Below, piece after piece: positions 19,763-29,608 of a DNA stretch of 64,000 nucleotides. The notes beneath the pieces were generated by a model. It saw nothing but the letters and a program-made list of their open reading frames with translations, was not told the DNA's origin and did no database searches. The position numbers and the translations under genes are program-made. Every line of letters starts with the position of its first letter. The stretch's first letter is position 1. The stretch is from Burkholderiales bacterium PBB2 (GTDB lineage Bacteria > Pseudomonadota > Gammaproteobacteria > Burkholderiales > Burkholderiaceae_C). The stretch covers positions 1 to 64,000 of the forward strand of contig NKIM01000014.1 of NCBI GenBank assembly GCA_002255955.1. Direction: 5' to 3'.

Positions 19763-21676
19763 ATGGAGTTCCTGCCCGAACACATCCACAGCGAGGCCAG
19801 CCTGGCCAAGGTGGTGGCCATGTTGCGGGCCAGCCCGGTGTTCGGCGCGCTCAGCCCCGCCATCATCGACGAGCTGGCCGAAGCCATGCAGGAATGCCTG
19901 GTGCGCGGTGGCGAGACTCTGCTGCGCGAAGGCGAGGACTCCGACTCCATCATCTTCGTCATCAGCGGCGGCCTGCGCGTGACCCGGCGCGGCCCGAATG
20001 GGCAGCTGCTGCTCTACAACCAGATCCAGCCGGGCCAGAGCATTGGCGAGCTGGGCCTGATCCTGCAGCAGCCGCGCGCCCAGGACGTGACCGCCGTGCG
20101 CGACTCGCGTCTGGCCGTGCTCAGCCGCAGCGCCTACGAGGCCTTGTTGCTGCGCCACCCCGGCGAGCTGTGCCAGGTCTTTGTGCAGGCCGTCTACGAA
20201 CGCCTGCGCCCGCAGCATGACGCCCCCAGCCACCAGCGCATGGCCCAGACCTTCGCCCTGCTGCCCCTGCAGCCGGCGCTGGACACCGAAGGCTGCGCCA
20301 CCGCCCTGGCCGAAGACCTGTGCCGCTGCCTGAGCCTGCAAGGCCGCGCCGCCCATGTGCGCCAGCAAGCGGCACACCCCAGCGAGCCCGCCCAGCTGCT
20401 GCTCAACGGCCAGCCGATGGCGCGCGAAGCCTTGGCGCATCTCGAAGACGAGCACGACTTCATCGTCTACCAGGCAGCCTGCATCCCGGGCAACCTCACA
20501 CAGCATGCCAGCGCCGCCAGCACCTTGCCCTGGACCCGCTTTGCCCTGCGCCAGGCCGATCAGCTGATCCTGCTCAGCGGCGCCCAAGCCCCAACCGCGC
20601 CCAGCGCCGCCGAGCGACAGCTGCTGGCTGAGGACGGCAGCGCCGCCTTGAAACGCCAGCACCTGGTGCTGCTGCACGATGCCCACGAGGCCCAGCCCGT
20701 GCTGCCCACATCCTGGCTGCAAGGCCGCGAACTGGAACGCATCTACCCCCTGCGCCGTGCCCGACTGGGCGACACGCAACGCCTGGCCCGCTTTCTCACC
20801 GGCAGCGCCCTGGGCCTGGTGCTGGGCGGCGGCGGCGCACGCGGTTTTGCCCATCTGGGCGTGCTGCGCGCCCTGCAGGAGCATGCGCTGCCGGTGGACT
20901 TGATCGCCGGCAACAGCATGGGCGCCCTGATCGCCGCGCAGTACGCTTGCGGTCACAGCCTCGATCAGATCCTGGCGCAGACGCGGCGCTTCGCCGCCGG
21001 CGGCGAGCGCCTGACCCTGCCCCTGGTGTCCCTGGTAGCCGGCCGACGGGTCGAGCGCGACCTGCGCCGCCTGTTCGGCGAGCGCCTGATCGAACAGCTC
21101 TGGCTGCCCTTCTTCGCTGCCGCCTGCAATCTCAGCGAAGGCAACACCAGTACCCTGGACCAGGGCCCGATCTGGCGCGCCGTGCTGGCCAGCAACTCGC
21201 CGGCCGGCCTGTTCCCGCCGGTGCTGCAGGGTGGCGCCCTGCTGGTGGACGGCGCCATCCTCGACAACGTGCCGGTGCAGGCCATGCGCATGCGCCTGGG
21301 CACGCCCCTCGAGCGGCGCCGCGGCAACGGCAGCATCATTGCCGTCGATGTCGATGTGCGCGAGACCCTGCGTGCCGGCCAAGGCCTGCAGCGGCTGAAC
21401 AACTGGCAGGTGCTGAAGCGCTGGCTGCGCCCCGGGGCTCCAGCCGCCCCCGGAATTGCCGACATCCTCTACAGCGCCGGCCACATCGGCAGCCTGGGCC
21501 AGCGTCAGCGCGCCCGGGCCCAGGCCGACCATTACCTCGAACCACCGGTGGCGAAGTACCCGCTCATGGCCTACAGCCAGGGCGCCGAAATCGCCGAGCT
21601 GGGCTACCGCCACGCGATGGAACACATCGAACAATGGGATCGCACACAGCTGCTCAATTTGAAGCCCAGGGACTGA
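19763..21676 (+). CDS. Cyclic-nucleotide-binding-domain patatin-like phospholipase (NTE family)
   Basis: A 637-residue protein. The N-terminal cNMP-binding domain (about 20-140) contains FVISGGLRVTRR and GQSIGELGLIL. A linker region without recognised domain follows (about 150-340), then a patatin hydrolase (about 350-560). The hydrolase has the oxyanion loop GGGGARG (355-361), the nucleophile GNSMG with Ser385 and the catalytic Asp496 in VDGAILDN. The architecture resembles neuropathy target esterase and bacterial homologues that hydrolyse membrane phospholipids or lysophospholipids. Its last 43 bases overlap the start of the NRPS gene, which suggests coupled translation. Confidence 0.93.
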   Translation: MEFLPEHIHSEASLAKVVAMLRASPVFGALSPAIIDELAEAMQECLVRGGETLLREGEDSDSIIFVISGGLRVTRRGPNGQLLLYNQIQPGQSIGELGLILQQPRAQDVTAVRDSRLAVLSRSAYEALLLRHPGELCQVFVQAVYERLRPQHDAPSHQRMAQTFALLPLQPALDTEGCATALAEDLCRCLSLQGRAAHVRQQAAHPSEPAQLLLNGQPMAREALAHLEDEHDFIVYQAACIPGNLTQHASAASTLPWTRFALRQADQLILLSGAQAPTAPSAAERQLLAEDGSAALKRQHLVLLHDAHEAQPVLPTSWLQGRELERIYPLRRARLGDTQRLARFLTGSALGLVLGGGGARGFAHLGVLRALQEHALPVDLIAGNSMGALIAAQYACGHSLDQILAQTRRFAAGGERLTLPLVSLVAGRRVERDLRRLFGERLIEQLWLPFFAAACNLSEGNTSTLDQGPIWRAVLASNSPAGLFPPVLQGGALLVDGAILDNVPVQAMRMRLGTPLERRRGNGSIIAVDVDVRETLRAGQGLQRLNNWQVLKRWLRPGAPAAPGIADILYSAGHIGSLGQRQRARAQADHYLEPPVAKYPLMAYSQGAEIAELGYRHAMEHIEQWDRTQLLNLKPRD

Positions 21677-24600
21677 GCGCCGGTGACCTGGCTCCCCCTG
21701 CGCTGCCCGATGCGGCACCGCGCGCCAGCGGCCGCCTGCCGCCGCCCGCAGACCTGAATCAAACACCGCGCCTGAGCCGCCTGCTGCCGCTCTCGCTGAG
21801 CCAGCGCGAAGTCTGGCTCGATCAGCGCGCCTGGCCTGGCAGCAGCCACCTCAACATCGGCGGTGCTGCCGTGCTGCGCGGCCCCCTGAACATCGCCCGC
21901 CTGCATGCCTCGCTGCAGCACCTGGTCGACCGGCACGAAGCCTTGCGCCTGGTGCCTCGCAGCGACGGCCAACAGCTGCTGCTGGCCACGCACCCGGCCC
22001 GGCTGGAGGTGATCGAGCTCCAGGAAGCCAGCGACACCGAGGCCGAAGCCGCCATGGCCCAGCACTGGAATGCCCGCATGGCCGAGCCGTTTGAGCTCGG
22101 TGAACAGCCGCCCTGGCGCTTCATCCTGCTGCGCGCCCACGCCGCCTTGCACGGCCTGAGCATCCAGTTTCACCACCTGGTGATGGATGGCTGGGGCACC
22201 ACCCAGGTCATGCAGGCCTGGAGCGAGATCTACCAGGGCTTGAGCCAGGCTGGCCCCGATGCCGGCACGCCGGCCAGCAGCTACGCCGATTTCATCGACG
22301 ATTCGCAGCGCTACCGCCAGTCGGCCCTGTTCGCACGCGACGCAGCCTTCTGGGCGCAGGAACTGGCAGCGCTGGCCACAGGCGCCCGCCCGATGCTGAT
22401 CGAGCGCCGCACCCCCGCCATGCGAAGCGGCTCCACCTCCATGCCGCCCCCGCAGCTGCCGCCCGCCCACCTGGTGGAGCTGCCCCTAGACCCTGCGCGT
22501 TATGCCGCACTGGAACAGCATGCCAAAGCCCAGGGCTGGAGTGCCTTCAATGTGCTGCTGTCAGCCCTGGCCCTGTACTTCGGCCGGATCAGCGGTCAGG
22601 CTCAAGTTCTGATCGGTGTGCCCAGCCTGAACCGAAGCGGCCAGCGCTTTCGCCACACGCCGGGCATGTTCACCGGCCTGCAATGCCTGCGACTCGACCT
22701 GACACGCGCGGACACATGCGCCGGCCTGATGCAGCAAGCGAGCGCCCAGATGCAGGCCGCCTTGCGTCACGCCCGCTACCCGCTGAGCGAGCTGGCACAC
22801 GCCCTGCCCGGCTTGCACCTGCCCGGCCAGGGCGAGGTGCTCGAGCTGCTGCTGTCTTTCGAGCGCCAGGATTACCGCCTGCCCTTTGGCGAAGCGCGAT
22901 TGGAAGGCTCACGCCAGCTCTTCAGCGGCCGCGCCCGCTTCCCACTGGCGCTGACGCTGTGCGAGTTCGACGGCGGTGCCGCGCCCGCCCTGGTGCTGGA
23001 GGCGAGCAGCGACTGCTTTGACGCGGCCGAAGCCGGCTTGCTGGCGCGCCGGATCTGGCAGCTGGCGCTGCACTTGAGCGAGCAGCCCAACACCCGCCTG
23101 GACTCGCTGGACCTGCTGCCTGCCGAAGAGCGCTGGGCCTTGATCCACGGCCTGCACAAAGACCTGGCGACACAAGAGGCGCCCAACACCTGGTTGAGCC
23201 AGTTCCGCCACCAGGCGGGCTTGCAGCCGCAGGCCTGTGCCCTGGTCTGGGACGGTGATGGTGATGGCGGCACGGAAACGCTGAGTTATGGCGAACTGCT
23301 GCAGCGCGGTGAGGCGCTGGCACGAGGCCTGCGCCAGCTGGGCGTGGGGCGCGAGCAGGTGGTGGCCCTGGCCATGGAGCGATCCCCAGAATTGGTGGTG
23401 GCCCTGCTCGGCATCGGCCTGGCCGGCGCCGCCTTCTTGCCCCTGGACCCGCAAGCCCCCACCGCCCGTCTGACCGCCGTGCTGCTGGACAGCGGCGCCC
23501 AAGCTTTGTTGCTCGATGCCCAAGGCCCAGCAGGCGTCGCAGCCTTGGCCGAGCTGCCGGGCCTGCACTCGCGTTGCTTGCGTCTGCCCTTGGCCGGCTC
23601 ATCGCCGAATGACACCGGACTGCATGACACTGCGCCCCACGAAGCCGCGCGCGCTGAGGACCTGGCGTATGTGCTGTTCACCTCCGGATCAACCGGCCGG
23701 CCCAAGGGCGTGATGGTGGAGCATGGGGCGCTGAGTCGGCGCCTGGCCTGGCTGGCACGCAGCTGGGGCATCACGCCGCAAGACCGGGCCATTCAGGGCA
23801 CGCACCACGGCTTTGACCCGGCCTTGGTGGAGCTGCTGCTGCCGCTGAGCCTGGGCGCCAGCATCGCCCTGCCCCCACCTGGGCGCTTGCATCCACGCCG
23901 ACTGGCCGAGCACATGGCCCGGCATGGCGCCAGCTTCGGCGCTTTTGTGCCCAGCACTCTGGCAGGCCTGGTCGACGCCTGGGCACAGGACCGGCGCCAG
24001 GGCCGCCCACCACCCAGCCTGCGGGTGGCCTGCTGCGGCGGCGAGCCGCTCTCACCCGAGTTGCTGCGGCGATTTCAATCGCTCAGCCAAGCCCAGCTCT
24101 ACAACCTGTATGGCCCCACCGAGGCCTGCATTTTCAGCACGGCCTGGCACTGCACACCCGTGCCGCCGGCCTCTGAGAACACGGCCGCCTCGGCGGATGC
24201 CCCGCCTTTCGACGTGCCGCTCGGTCGCCCGGTCGATGACACACGCATCCATGTGCTGGGGCCCGAGTTGCAGGTCCAGCCCTTCGGGGTGAGCGGGGAG
24301 ATCTACATCGGCGGGTCTGCCCTGGCGCGCGGCTACCTCGGGCGCCCCGAGCTGGATGCGGATCGTTTCATTCCGGACCCATTCCAGCCGGAGTCGTCCG
24401 GTGCGCGCCTGTACCGCAGCGGCGACCGGGGCTGGATCGACGCCAACGGTCTGCTCCATTTCTGTGGCCGCCTGGACCGGCAAGTCAAGCTGCGCGGCCA
24501 CCGCATCGAGCTCGGCGATGTAGAAGCCGCCTGCTTGCGCCTGCCCCTGGTGCAGCAGGCCGTGGTGGAACTGATCCAAGACCCCGGCCCACCGCAGCTG

Positions 24601-25809
24601 CACGCCTGGCTGGCCGGGCCGGACCTGCGAGAAGACGACCTGGCCGCCTTGCGAAATGGCCTGCGGCTGAGCCTGCCTGAGGCCATGCGCCCCAGCGGCA
24701 TCACGCTGCTGCCTGAACTGCCCGTCAATGCCCAGGGCAAGGTGATGGGCAGCACCTTGACGATACCCAGCCCGACACGCCCTGAGTCTGCAGCACCGAC
24801 CGCTGCGCCGCGCGCGCCGAAGAATGCACTGGAGCGGCGCCTGCTGAGCCTGTGGAGCGACGCCCTGCCCGCCGCGGCCCAAGAGGCCGCTGGACGCGGC
24901 CAACATCTGGACCTGGAGGCCGACTTCTTCGCCCTCGGCGGCGATTCACTGGCCGCGCTCGGCATCCTGGCCAGCTTGGAAGACGAGCTGGGCCAACGCC
25001 TGCCCCTGCAGCTGCTGCAAGACCATCCCAGCATCGCTCGCCTGGCCCGCGCCCTGCGTCAACCGCAGCGTCAGATGGGGCTGTTGCGTGCCTTGACCGC
25101 ACGCGGCCATGCGCTTGAGCATGGCCAGCCCGTGACGGCGCAATTGTTTGTGGCGGCGTCGGGCCATGGCGATGTGATGCGCTTGCAGCAATTGGCCGAA
25201 GCCCTGCCCGCCGGTCTTCAGCTCTTCATGCTGCAGCCGCCACTCGAGACGGGCGCGCGCAGCCTGGAACAACTGGCCGAGCTCTATGCCGAGGCGGTGG
25301 CGGCAGCGCGCGACACCGATCTGCCCTTCTGGCTGGCAGGCTTTTCGGTCGGCGGCGTGAGCGCGCTGGCCACGGCCGTGGTGTTGCAAGACCAGGGCCA
25401 GGCGCCCGCGGGCCTGGCCTTGCTGGACAGCATCCATCCCGAGGCCGTGCTGGGCGGCACCGCCTCCTGGCGCACTCTGGGCTGGTTGGTGCGCAAGCTG
25501 CATGTGCAGGACCTCAGCCTCAACGGCCGGCGCCTGGGCGCGATGTTCAGTGACCCTGGCCTGGTCAGCCAGGTGCAGGCGCTGCGTGGGCACCGCTGCC
25601 AGGCCTTCGACGGCCCGGTGCTGCTGCTGCAATCGGCGGGCCTGGCGCGCTGGCAGCGCCTGCTGTTCCAGGGCTGGCGGCGGCTGATGCCGCATCAGCT
25701 GCAATGTCGCCAGATTGCCGGCACCCATGGCTCCATTTTCGAGCCCGCCCATGTCGACGAGCTGGCCCAGGCTTTGTCACAGTTCATGGGGCACACTGAG
25801 CGCGCATGA
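21634..25809 (+). CDS. Single-module non-ribosomal peptide synthetase (C-A-PCP-TE)
   Basis: A 1391-residue complete module. The condensation domain (about 45-480) has an intact HHLVMDG (180-186) and a start resembling acyl-accepting starter domains (EVWLDQRAWPGSSHLNIGG). The adenylation domain (about 500-1040) has TSGSTGRPKG (from 683), YGPTE (826-830), YRSGDRG and the catalytic Lys in NAQGKV. The carrier domain has GGDSL with the phosphopantetheine Ser1105. The thioesterase has GFSVG (Ser1238) and a likely catalytic His in GTHGS. My hand alignment gives a specificity code of about DPVACGLIFK, which I cannot assign. The start ATG 21634 lies inside the patatin gene; no later ATG precedes the C domain. 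It probably makes an acylated amino acid or short peptide (inference). Confidence 0.93.
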   Translation: MGSHTAAQFEAQGLSAGDLAPPALPDAAPRASGRLPPPADLNQTPRLSRLLPLSLSQREVWLDQRAWPGSSHLNIGGAAVLRGPLNIARLHASLQHLVDRHEALRLVPRSDGQQLLLATHPARLEVIELQEASDTEAEAAMAQHWNARMAEPFELGEQPPWRFILLRAHAALHGLSIQFHHLVMDGWGTTQVMQAWSEIYQGLSQAGPDAGTPASSYADFIDDSQRYRQSALFARDAAFWAQELAALATGARPMLIERRTPAMRSGSTSMPPPQLPPAHLVELPLDPARYAALEQHAKAQGWSAFNVLLSALALYFGRISGQAQVLIGVPSLNRSGQRFRHTPGMFTGLQCLRLDLTRADTCAGLMQQASAQMQAALRHARYPLSELAHALPGLHLPGQGEVLELLLSFERQDYRLPFGEARLEGSRQLFSGRARFPLALTLCEFDGGAAPALVLEASSDCFDAAEAGLLARRIWQLALHLSEQPNTRLDSLDLLPAEERWALIHGLHKDLATQEAPNTWLSQFRHQAGLQPQACALVWDGDGDGGTETLSYGELLQRGEALARGLRQLGVGREQVVALAMERSPELVVALLGIGLAGAAFLPLDPQAPTARLTAVLLDSGAQALLLDAQGPAGVAALAELPGLHSRCLRLPLAGSSPNDTGLHDTAPHEAARAEDLAYVLFTSGSTGRPKGVMVEHGALSRRLAWLARSWGITPQDRAIQGTHHGFDPALVELLLPLSLGASIALPPPGRLHPRRLAEHMARHGASFGAFVPSTLAGLVDAWAQDRRQGRPPPSLRVACCGGEPLSPELLRRFQSLSQAQLYNLYGPTEACIFSTAWHCTPVPPASENTAASADAPPFDVPLGRPVDDTRIHVLGPELQVQPFGVSGEIYIGGSALARGYLGRPELDADRFIPDPFQPESSGARLYRSGDRGWIDANGLLHFCGRLDRQVKLRGHRIELGDVEAACLRLPLVQQAVVELIQDPGPPQLHAWLAGPDLREDDLAALRNGLRLSLPEAMRPSGITLLPELPVNAQGKVMGSTLTIPSPTRPESAAPTAAPRAPKNALERRLLSLWSDALPAAAQEAAGRGQHLDLEADFFALGGDSLAALGILASLEDELGQRLPLQLLQDHPSIARLARALRQPQRQMGLLRALTARGHALEHGQPVTAQLFVAASGHGDVMRLQQLAEALPAGLQLFMLQPPLETGARSLEQLAELYAEAVAAARDTDLPFWLAGFSVGGVSALATAVVLQDQGQAPAGLALLDSIHPEAVLGGTASWRTLGWLVRKLHVQDLSLNGRRLGAMFSDPGLVSQVQALRGHRCQAFDGPVLLLQSAGLARWQRLLFQGWRRLMPHQLQCRQIAGTHGSIFEPAHVDELAQALSQFMGHTERA

Positions 25810-26534
25810 CGCCTCATTCACACGGCCCCGCTGCTGAAGACCAGAACCCAGGTCGCCACGCCCACCGCCGGCTGCGTCGCAAACTGTGCGGCCTATTGCT
25901 GCTGCTGGCCCTGCTGCTGGGCTTGAGCCTGCTCTGGAGCCAAGGCAGCTGGCGAGAGCAGCTGCAGGCCGATGTGCTGCTGCCGCAGCTGCAAGCACTC
26001 GGGCAGCGCCTGGGGCCGCTGGGCGTGATCGGCCTGATGACCCTGGCCTTGGTGCTGGCCGTGCCCCTGATGCTGATGACGGTGCTGGCGCTCGCCGCCC
26101 TCGGGCCGGCCCAGGGCATGGCCTGCACCCTGGCCTCAGGCGTGCTGGCGGCCGGCCTGAGCCATGGCATCGGCCACTGGCTGGGTCACGGCGCTTTGCA
26201 AGCCCTGGCCGGGCCGCGCTTGCAGGCCATCAGCCAGGCCTTGGCGGCACGCGGCTTGGTCGCGGTGGTGCTGATCCGCTGGCTGCCAATTGCACCCTTC
26301 GCACTGGTCAATATGGTCGCAGGTGCCAGCCACATCCGCTTGCAGCACATGCTGCTCGGCACCTTGATCGGCATGCTGCCGGCTACGCTGGCACTGGCCT
26401 TTTTCATGGAAGCGCTGATCCGCGCCTGGCAGAGCGCGCAGCTCCACGATGTGCTGGGGCTGCTGGGCGGCGTCTTGCTGCTGGGCTTGGCAGGCAGCTT
26501 GCTGCGCCGCTGGGTGCGCAGGCGCCGCCGCTAG
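25806..26534 (+). CDS. TVP38/TMEM64 (VTT/DedA-like) membrane protein
   Basis: A 242-residue integral membrane protein with a basic N-terminus, a first helix at about 25-45 and further helices through residue 235, ending in an Arg-rich tail. Family-type elements are the ALAALGPAQGMACTLASGVLAA segment and IRWLPIAPFALVNMVAGASHI, which carries the Arg/Pro-containing re-entrant region. VTT-domain proteins include lipid scramblases and DedA-type carrier-lipid transporters. Its ATG overlaps the NRPS stop (ATGA), making it the third gene of a coupled trio. Confidence 0.88.
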   Translation: MTPHSHGPAAEDQNPGRHAHRRLRRKLCGLLLLLALLLGLSLLWSQGSWREQLQADVLLPQLQALGQRLGPLGVIGLMTLALVLAVPLMLMTVLALAALGPAQGMACTLASGVLAAGLSHGIGHWLGHGALQALAGPRLQAISQALAARGLVAVVLIRWLPIAPFALVNMVAGASHIRLQHMLLGTLIGMLPATLALAFFMEALIRAWQSAQLHDVLGLLGGVLLLGLAGSLLRRWVRRRRR

Positions 26535-26604
26535 GTCTCGGACCACTGAAGAACCGCCCTCCGGCGTGCCGCGCCTGCAGCCGAATTCGCAGGCCGGAAA
26601 TGAA

Positions 26605-26635
26605 AAAACCCTCAAGCGTAGCGCTTGAGGGTTTT
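26605..26635. terminator. Bidirectional rho-independent terminator
   Basis: A perfect 14-bp inverted repeat (AAAACCCTCAAGCG / CGCTTGAGGGTTTT, two-base loop) lies between the VTT gene (+) and tRNA-His (-). A-rich and T-rich flanks allow function in both directions. Confidence 0.9.
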
Positions 26636-26642
26636 CATGTTT

Positions 26643-26719
26643 TGGGGTGGCTGATGGGACTCGAACCCACGACAACAGGAATCACAATCCTGGACTCTAC
26701 CAACTGAGCTACAACCACC
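26643..26719 (-). tRNA. tRNA-His (GTG anticodon)
   Basis: A 77-nt cloverleaf on the minus strand with encoded CCA. It has the extra 5' G typical of tRNA-His, the D-arm AGCTCAGTTGGTAGAG, anticodon loop GATTGTGATT (anticodon GTG) and T-loop GGTTCGAGTCC. It closely matches the E. coli gene. Confidence 0.98.
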
Positions 26720-26907
26720 GTCGAGACAAAGATTATAGACCGGATTTTGCTTGCAGCGCAAGTCTTATTGAAAAAACTGCTGAAACCCGAACCGATCTGC
26801 TTCTGCTGCAGGCTGGGTTGACCCGGCGAACGTTTCGCCGCCGGCACCAAGCCCTCGCAGCCTGCCGGCTGGTTTGACCAGGCGGCGGCTGCGACGTCGA
26901 TTGAGGA

Positions 26908-28824
26908 TTACGGTGCAGCGGACGAGGCCGCGGCTGCCGGCGACTTGACCACGGCTTTGTAGCGGGTCTTCAGTGCATTGGAATAGGCTTGCGCTTCCAC
27001 GGCCGACCAGGCCTGGGCGTACTGCGTGGCGGCGCGCTTGGCATCCACCACCGCCGGATCGCGGGCCAACACCTTGTTGATGCGCGCCAGCACAAAGCTG
27101 CCATCGCCGGCATCGACACCGACCACGGCCGGCAGCTTGCTGGCATCGGCCGACAGGATGCCTTCCAACACCTTGCGCGTCAGATCACGCGGCAGCGCCC
27201 GCGACACCAGCACCGGCGCTTCCAGCCCGGCGGCGTCCGCGGCACCGGCCTTTTGCAGCTCGGCCACTCGGGCCGTGCCCGCCTTGACGGCTTGTGCCGT
27301 GGCCAGCTGACGAACCAGCTGGGTCTTGACCGTGTCCTTCACCTGCGCCAGCGGCAGCAGGTGCGCGGGGTTGTGCTGCACCACGCGGGCAGCGACCAAC
27401 TGATTCGGGGCTGCCTCAACAGCTTCGGTGTTGCGCTTGTTGCGCAGCGAGTCGTCGCTGAACACGGCTTCCAGCAGCTTGGGCGAAGCCAGCGGGCCGG
27501 TCGCTCCCGGTGCGGGCTTGCGCTGCACGGTGGCATTCAGCACATTGAGCTTGAGCTTGTCAGCCACGGGCTGCAGGCTGTCGGACTGCTCGTACACACC
27601 GTTGCTGAACTGCTCGGCCACTTCGGTGAAGCGCTTTTGTGCCAGCTGCTTGCGCACTTCGGCTTCAATCTCGGCGCGCAGGGACTCGAAGCTCTTCTTC
27701 TCGCCGCCACGTTGGCCAGTCAGCTGAATGATGTGGTAACCGAATTCAGACTCCACCAAGGGGCTGATCTCGCCTTGCTTGAGCGCATAAGCCGCATCTT
27801 CAAACGGCTTGACCATGGCGCCGCGGCCGAAGAAGTCGAGGTCGCCGCCATTGACAGCCGAGCCTTCGTCCTGCGAATTCTTGCGTGCCAGCTCAGCGAA
27901 GTGAGCCGGGTTCTTGCGCGCTTGCGCCAGCAACTCTTCCGCCTTGGCCTTGGCTTTGGCGCGCTCGTCGGGCTTGCTGTCCTTGTCGGCCTTGATCAGG
28001 ATGTGACTGGCGCGGCGTTCTTCGGCCACGGTGTAGCGCGAGGCGTTCTCGTTGTAGTACTTGCGCAGGTCTTCTTCCGAAAAGCTGACGCCCGACTTCA
28101 GCGCTTCCAGGTCCAGCACCAGGTACTGGATCTGTGCGTTCTCGGCCACCTGGAACTGCTGGGCGTTCTTCGGGTCTTTGTAGAAAGCTTCCAGCTCCGC
28201 GTCGCTGGGCGAAATGGCGGCGGCGTAGTCCTGGGCCTTGAAGCGCTGCAGCTGCACCTCGCGCTGCTGCAGCAGGGCATCAAAGGCCACGCCGGCATTG
28301 GCGCTGTTGGCCAGGCCCGAACTCATCAAACCAGCAGACACCTGGCGCAGGGTCAGGTCTTGCCGCAGGCGCTCGACAAACATCTGCGAGCTCATGCCTT
28401 GCGCGGCGAGCAGGGACTTGTTGAGGCTGCCATCCGGGTTGCGCAGGAAGGCGAACTGCGGATCGTTCATGAACAAGGCCTGCAGGCGCTCGTCGCTGAC
28501 GAAGAGATGCTGGTCCTTGGCGGCCGCTTGCAGCACGCGCTCGCGCACCAGGCCATCCAGGGCCTCGCGGCGGGCTTCCGGCGAATCGAGCAGCTTGGGG
28601 TCGACATTGGGCATCTGGCGGCGCAGACGATCGGCTTGCTCACGCTGGGCGGCATCCCACTCGGCCTGGGTGATCTTTTGACCAGCCACCGTGGCCACGC
28701 TCTTGTTGGCGCCATCCATGAAGCTGGTATAGCCCTCAATCCCAACCAGGGCGAATGACGGGAGGATGAGGATCAGCAGGAGCAGCTGAAACAGGCGGTT
28801 GTGCTTACGGACGAAATCAAACAT
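26908..28824 (-). CDS. ppiD: Periplasmic peptidyl-prolyl isomerase, PpiD/SurA-type
   Basis: A 638-residue membrane-anchored chaperone. A short cytosolic start ([13 protein letters not shown]) precedes one membrane helix (about 15-35). A SurA-like N-terminal chaperone region follows ([20 protein letters not shown]...), then one parvulin domain (about 290-390) with [44 protein letters not shown] and [11 protein letters not shown], and a long C-terminal region. It assists folding of outer-membrane proteins leaving the Sec translocon. ATG 28824 follows a TGAGG site; an in-frame ATG at 28839 is also possible. It lies between tRNA-His and tRNA-Val. Confidence 0.95.
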   Translation of the reverse strand: MFDFVRKHNRLFQLLLLILILPSFALVGIEGYTSFMDGANKSVATVAGQKITQAEWDAAQREQADRLRRQMPNVDPKLLDSPEARREALDGLVRERVLQAAAKDQHLFVSDERLQALFMNDPQFAFLRNPDGSLNKSLLAAQGMSSQMFVERLRQDLTLRQVSAGLMSSGLANSANAGVAFDALLQQREVQLQRFKAQDYAAAISPSDAELEAFYKDPKNAQQFQVAENAQIQYLVLDLEALKSGVSFSEEDLRKYYNENASRYTVAEERRASHILIKADKDSKPDERAKAKAKAEELLAQARKNPAHFAELARKNSQDEGSAVNGGDLDFFGRGAMVKPFEDAAYALKQGEISPLVESEFGYHIIQLTGQRGGEKKSFESLRAEIEAEVRKQLAQKRFTEVAEQFSNGVYEQSDSLQPVADKLKLNVLNATVQRKPAPGATGPLASPKLLEAVFSDDSLRNKRNTEAVEAAPNQLVAARVVQHNPAHLLPLAQVKDTVKTQLVRQLATAQAVKAGTARVAELQKAGAADAAGLEAPVLVSRALPRDLTRKVLEGILSADASKLPAVVGVDAGDGSFVLARINKVLARDPAVVDAKRAATQYAQAWSAVEAQAYSNALKTRYKAVVKSPAAAASSAAP

Positions 28825-28938
28825 CGAAACCTCAGACATGCAGACACGACAAAGGCGAACCGGAGTTCGCCTTTGCGTGGGATGGCCTTCTTCTAGCCAA
28901 GGCCCACGTCCAGACAGAGTGTCGGACTGGGGCAATAC

Positions 28939-29014
28939 TGGTGGGTGCTGACGGGCTCGAACCGCCGACCTGCGCCGTGTAAAGGCGACGCTCTACCAAC
29001 TGAGCTAAGCACCC
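28939..29014 (-). tRNA. tRNA-Val (TAC anticodon)
   Basis: A 76-nt minus-strand cloverleaf with encoded CCA: acceptor GGGTGCT, D-arm AGCTCAGTTGGTAGAG, anticodon loop CTTTACACG (anticodon TAC) and T-loop GGTTCGAGCC. Confidence 0.98.
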
Positions 29015-29081
29015 GGGGAAACCGGATCAACCAACAACTACAACGAATTCAAAAACTTCCAAACGAGGCTGACGCCGAACT

Positions 29082-29354
29082 TCAGTTGACCGCGTCTTTG
29101 AGCGCCTTGCCGGGCCGGAACTTCGGCACTTTGGCAGACTTGATCTTGATCGCATCGCCGGTGCGGGGGTTGCGGCCTGCACGCGCAGCGCGCTTGGTCA
29201 CGCTGAAGGTGCCGAAGCCTACCAGAGAAACGGAACCGTTCTTCTTCAGCGTCGCCTTGACACCACCGATGACCGCTTCCAGCGCACGGCCGGCAGCAGC
29301 TTTGGAGATGTCAGCCTGCACAGCGATGTGCTCGATCAGATCAGACTTGTTCAA
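29082..29354 (-). CDS. hupB: DNA-binding protein HU-beta
   Basis: A 90-residue nucleoid-associated protein of standard length. It has the [11 protein letters not shown] start, the [10 protein letters not shown] core and the [12 protein letters not shown]-bending arm with its intercalating Pro. It sits upstream of tRNA-Val and ppiD on the same strand, the usual betaproteobacterial order. Confidence 0.97.
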   Translation of the reverse strand: MNKSDLIEHIAVQADISKAAAGRALEAVIGGVKATLKKNGSVSLVGFGTFSVTKRAARAGRNPRTGDAIKIKSAKVPKFRPGKALKDAVN

Positions 29355-29608
29355 TTGGATCCCCTCAAAAGGAAATGCGTCCGCACAGCGAATCTGGCCC
29401 TGGCTTCTGGCGCCTCAGGCCGGCGTTTTGGCCGGACCCAGCGGACGCTAAAACTCGCGGGGAAGCGGATTCTAAGCGCATTCAGCGAGCCCACCCGACC
29501 GGGAAAAGCCCCGATACAACTGCATCAGTTGCCGACAGCCTGGGCACCTGGCGCGCTCTGCAGCGCGCACCCCAGTGGGCAAAACGGGCGCCGGCTGTTC
29601 GGCCGAAA
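29355..29608. other. Intergenic region before hupB
   Basis: These 254 bases separate the pgsA stop from the hupB start, both on the minus strand. They should contain the hupB promoter, but no clear -10/-35 pair or hairpin with T-run was found. No gene is seen. Confidence 0.4.

Noticed and set aside
19103-21766. Minus-strand frame of 887 codons
   Set aside because: It is antisense to the exported protein and patatin genes, with no recognisable domain.
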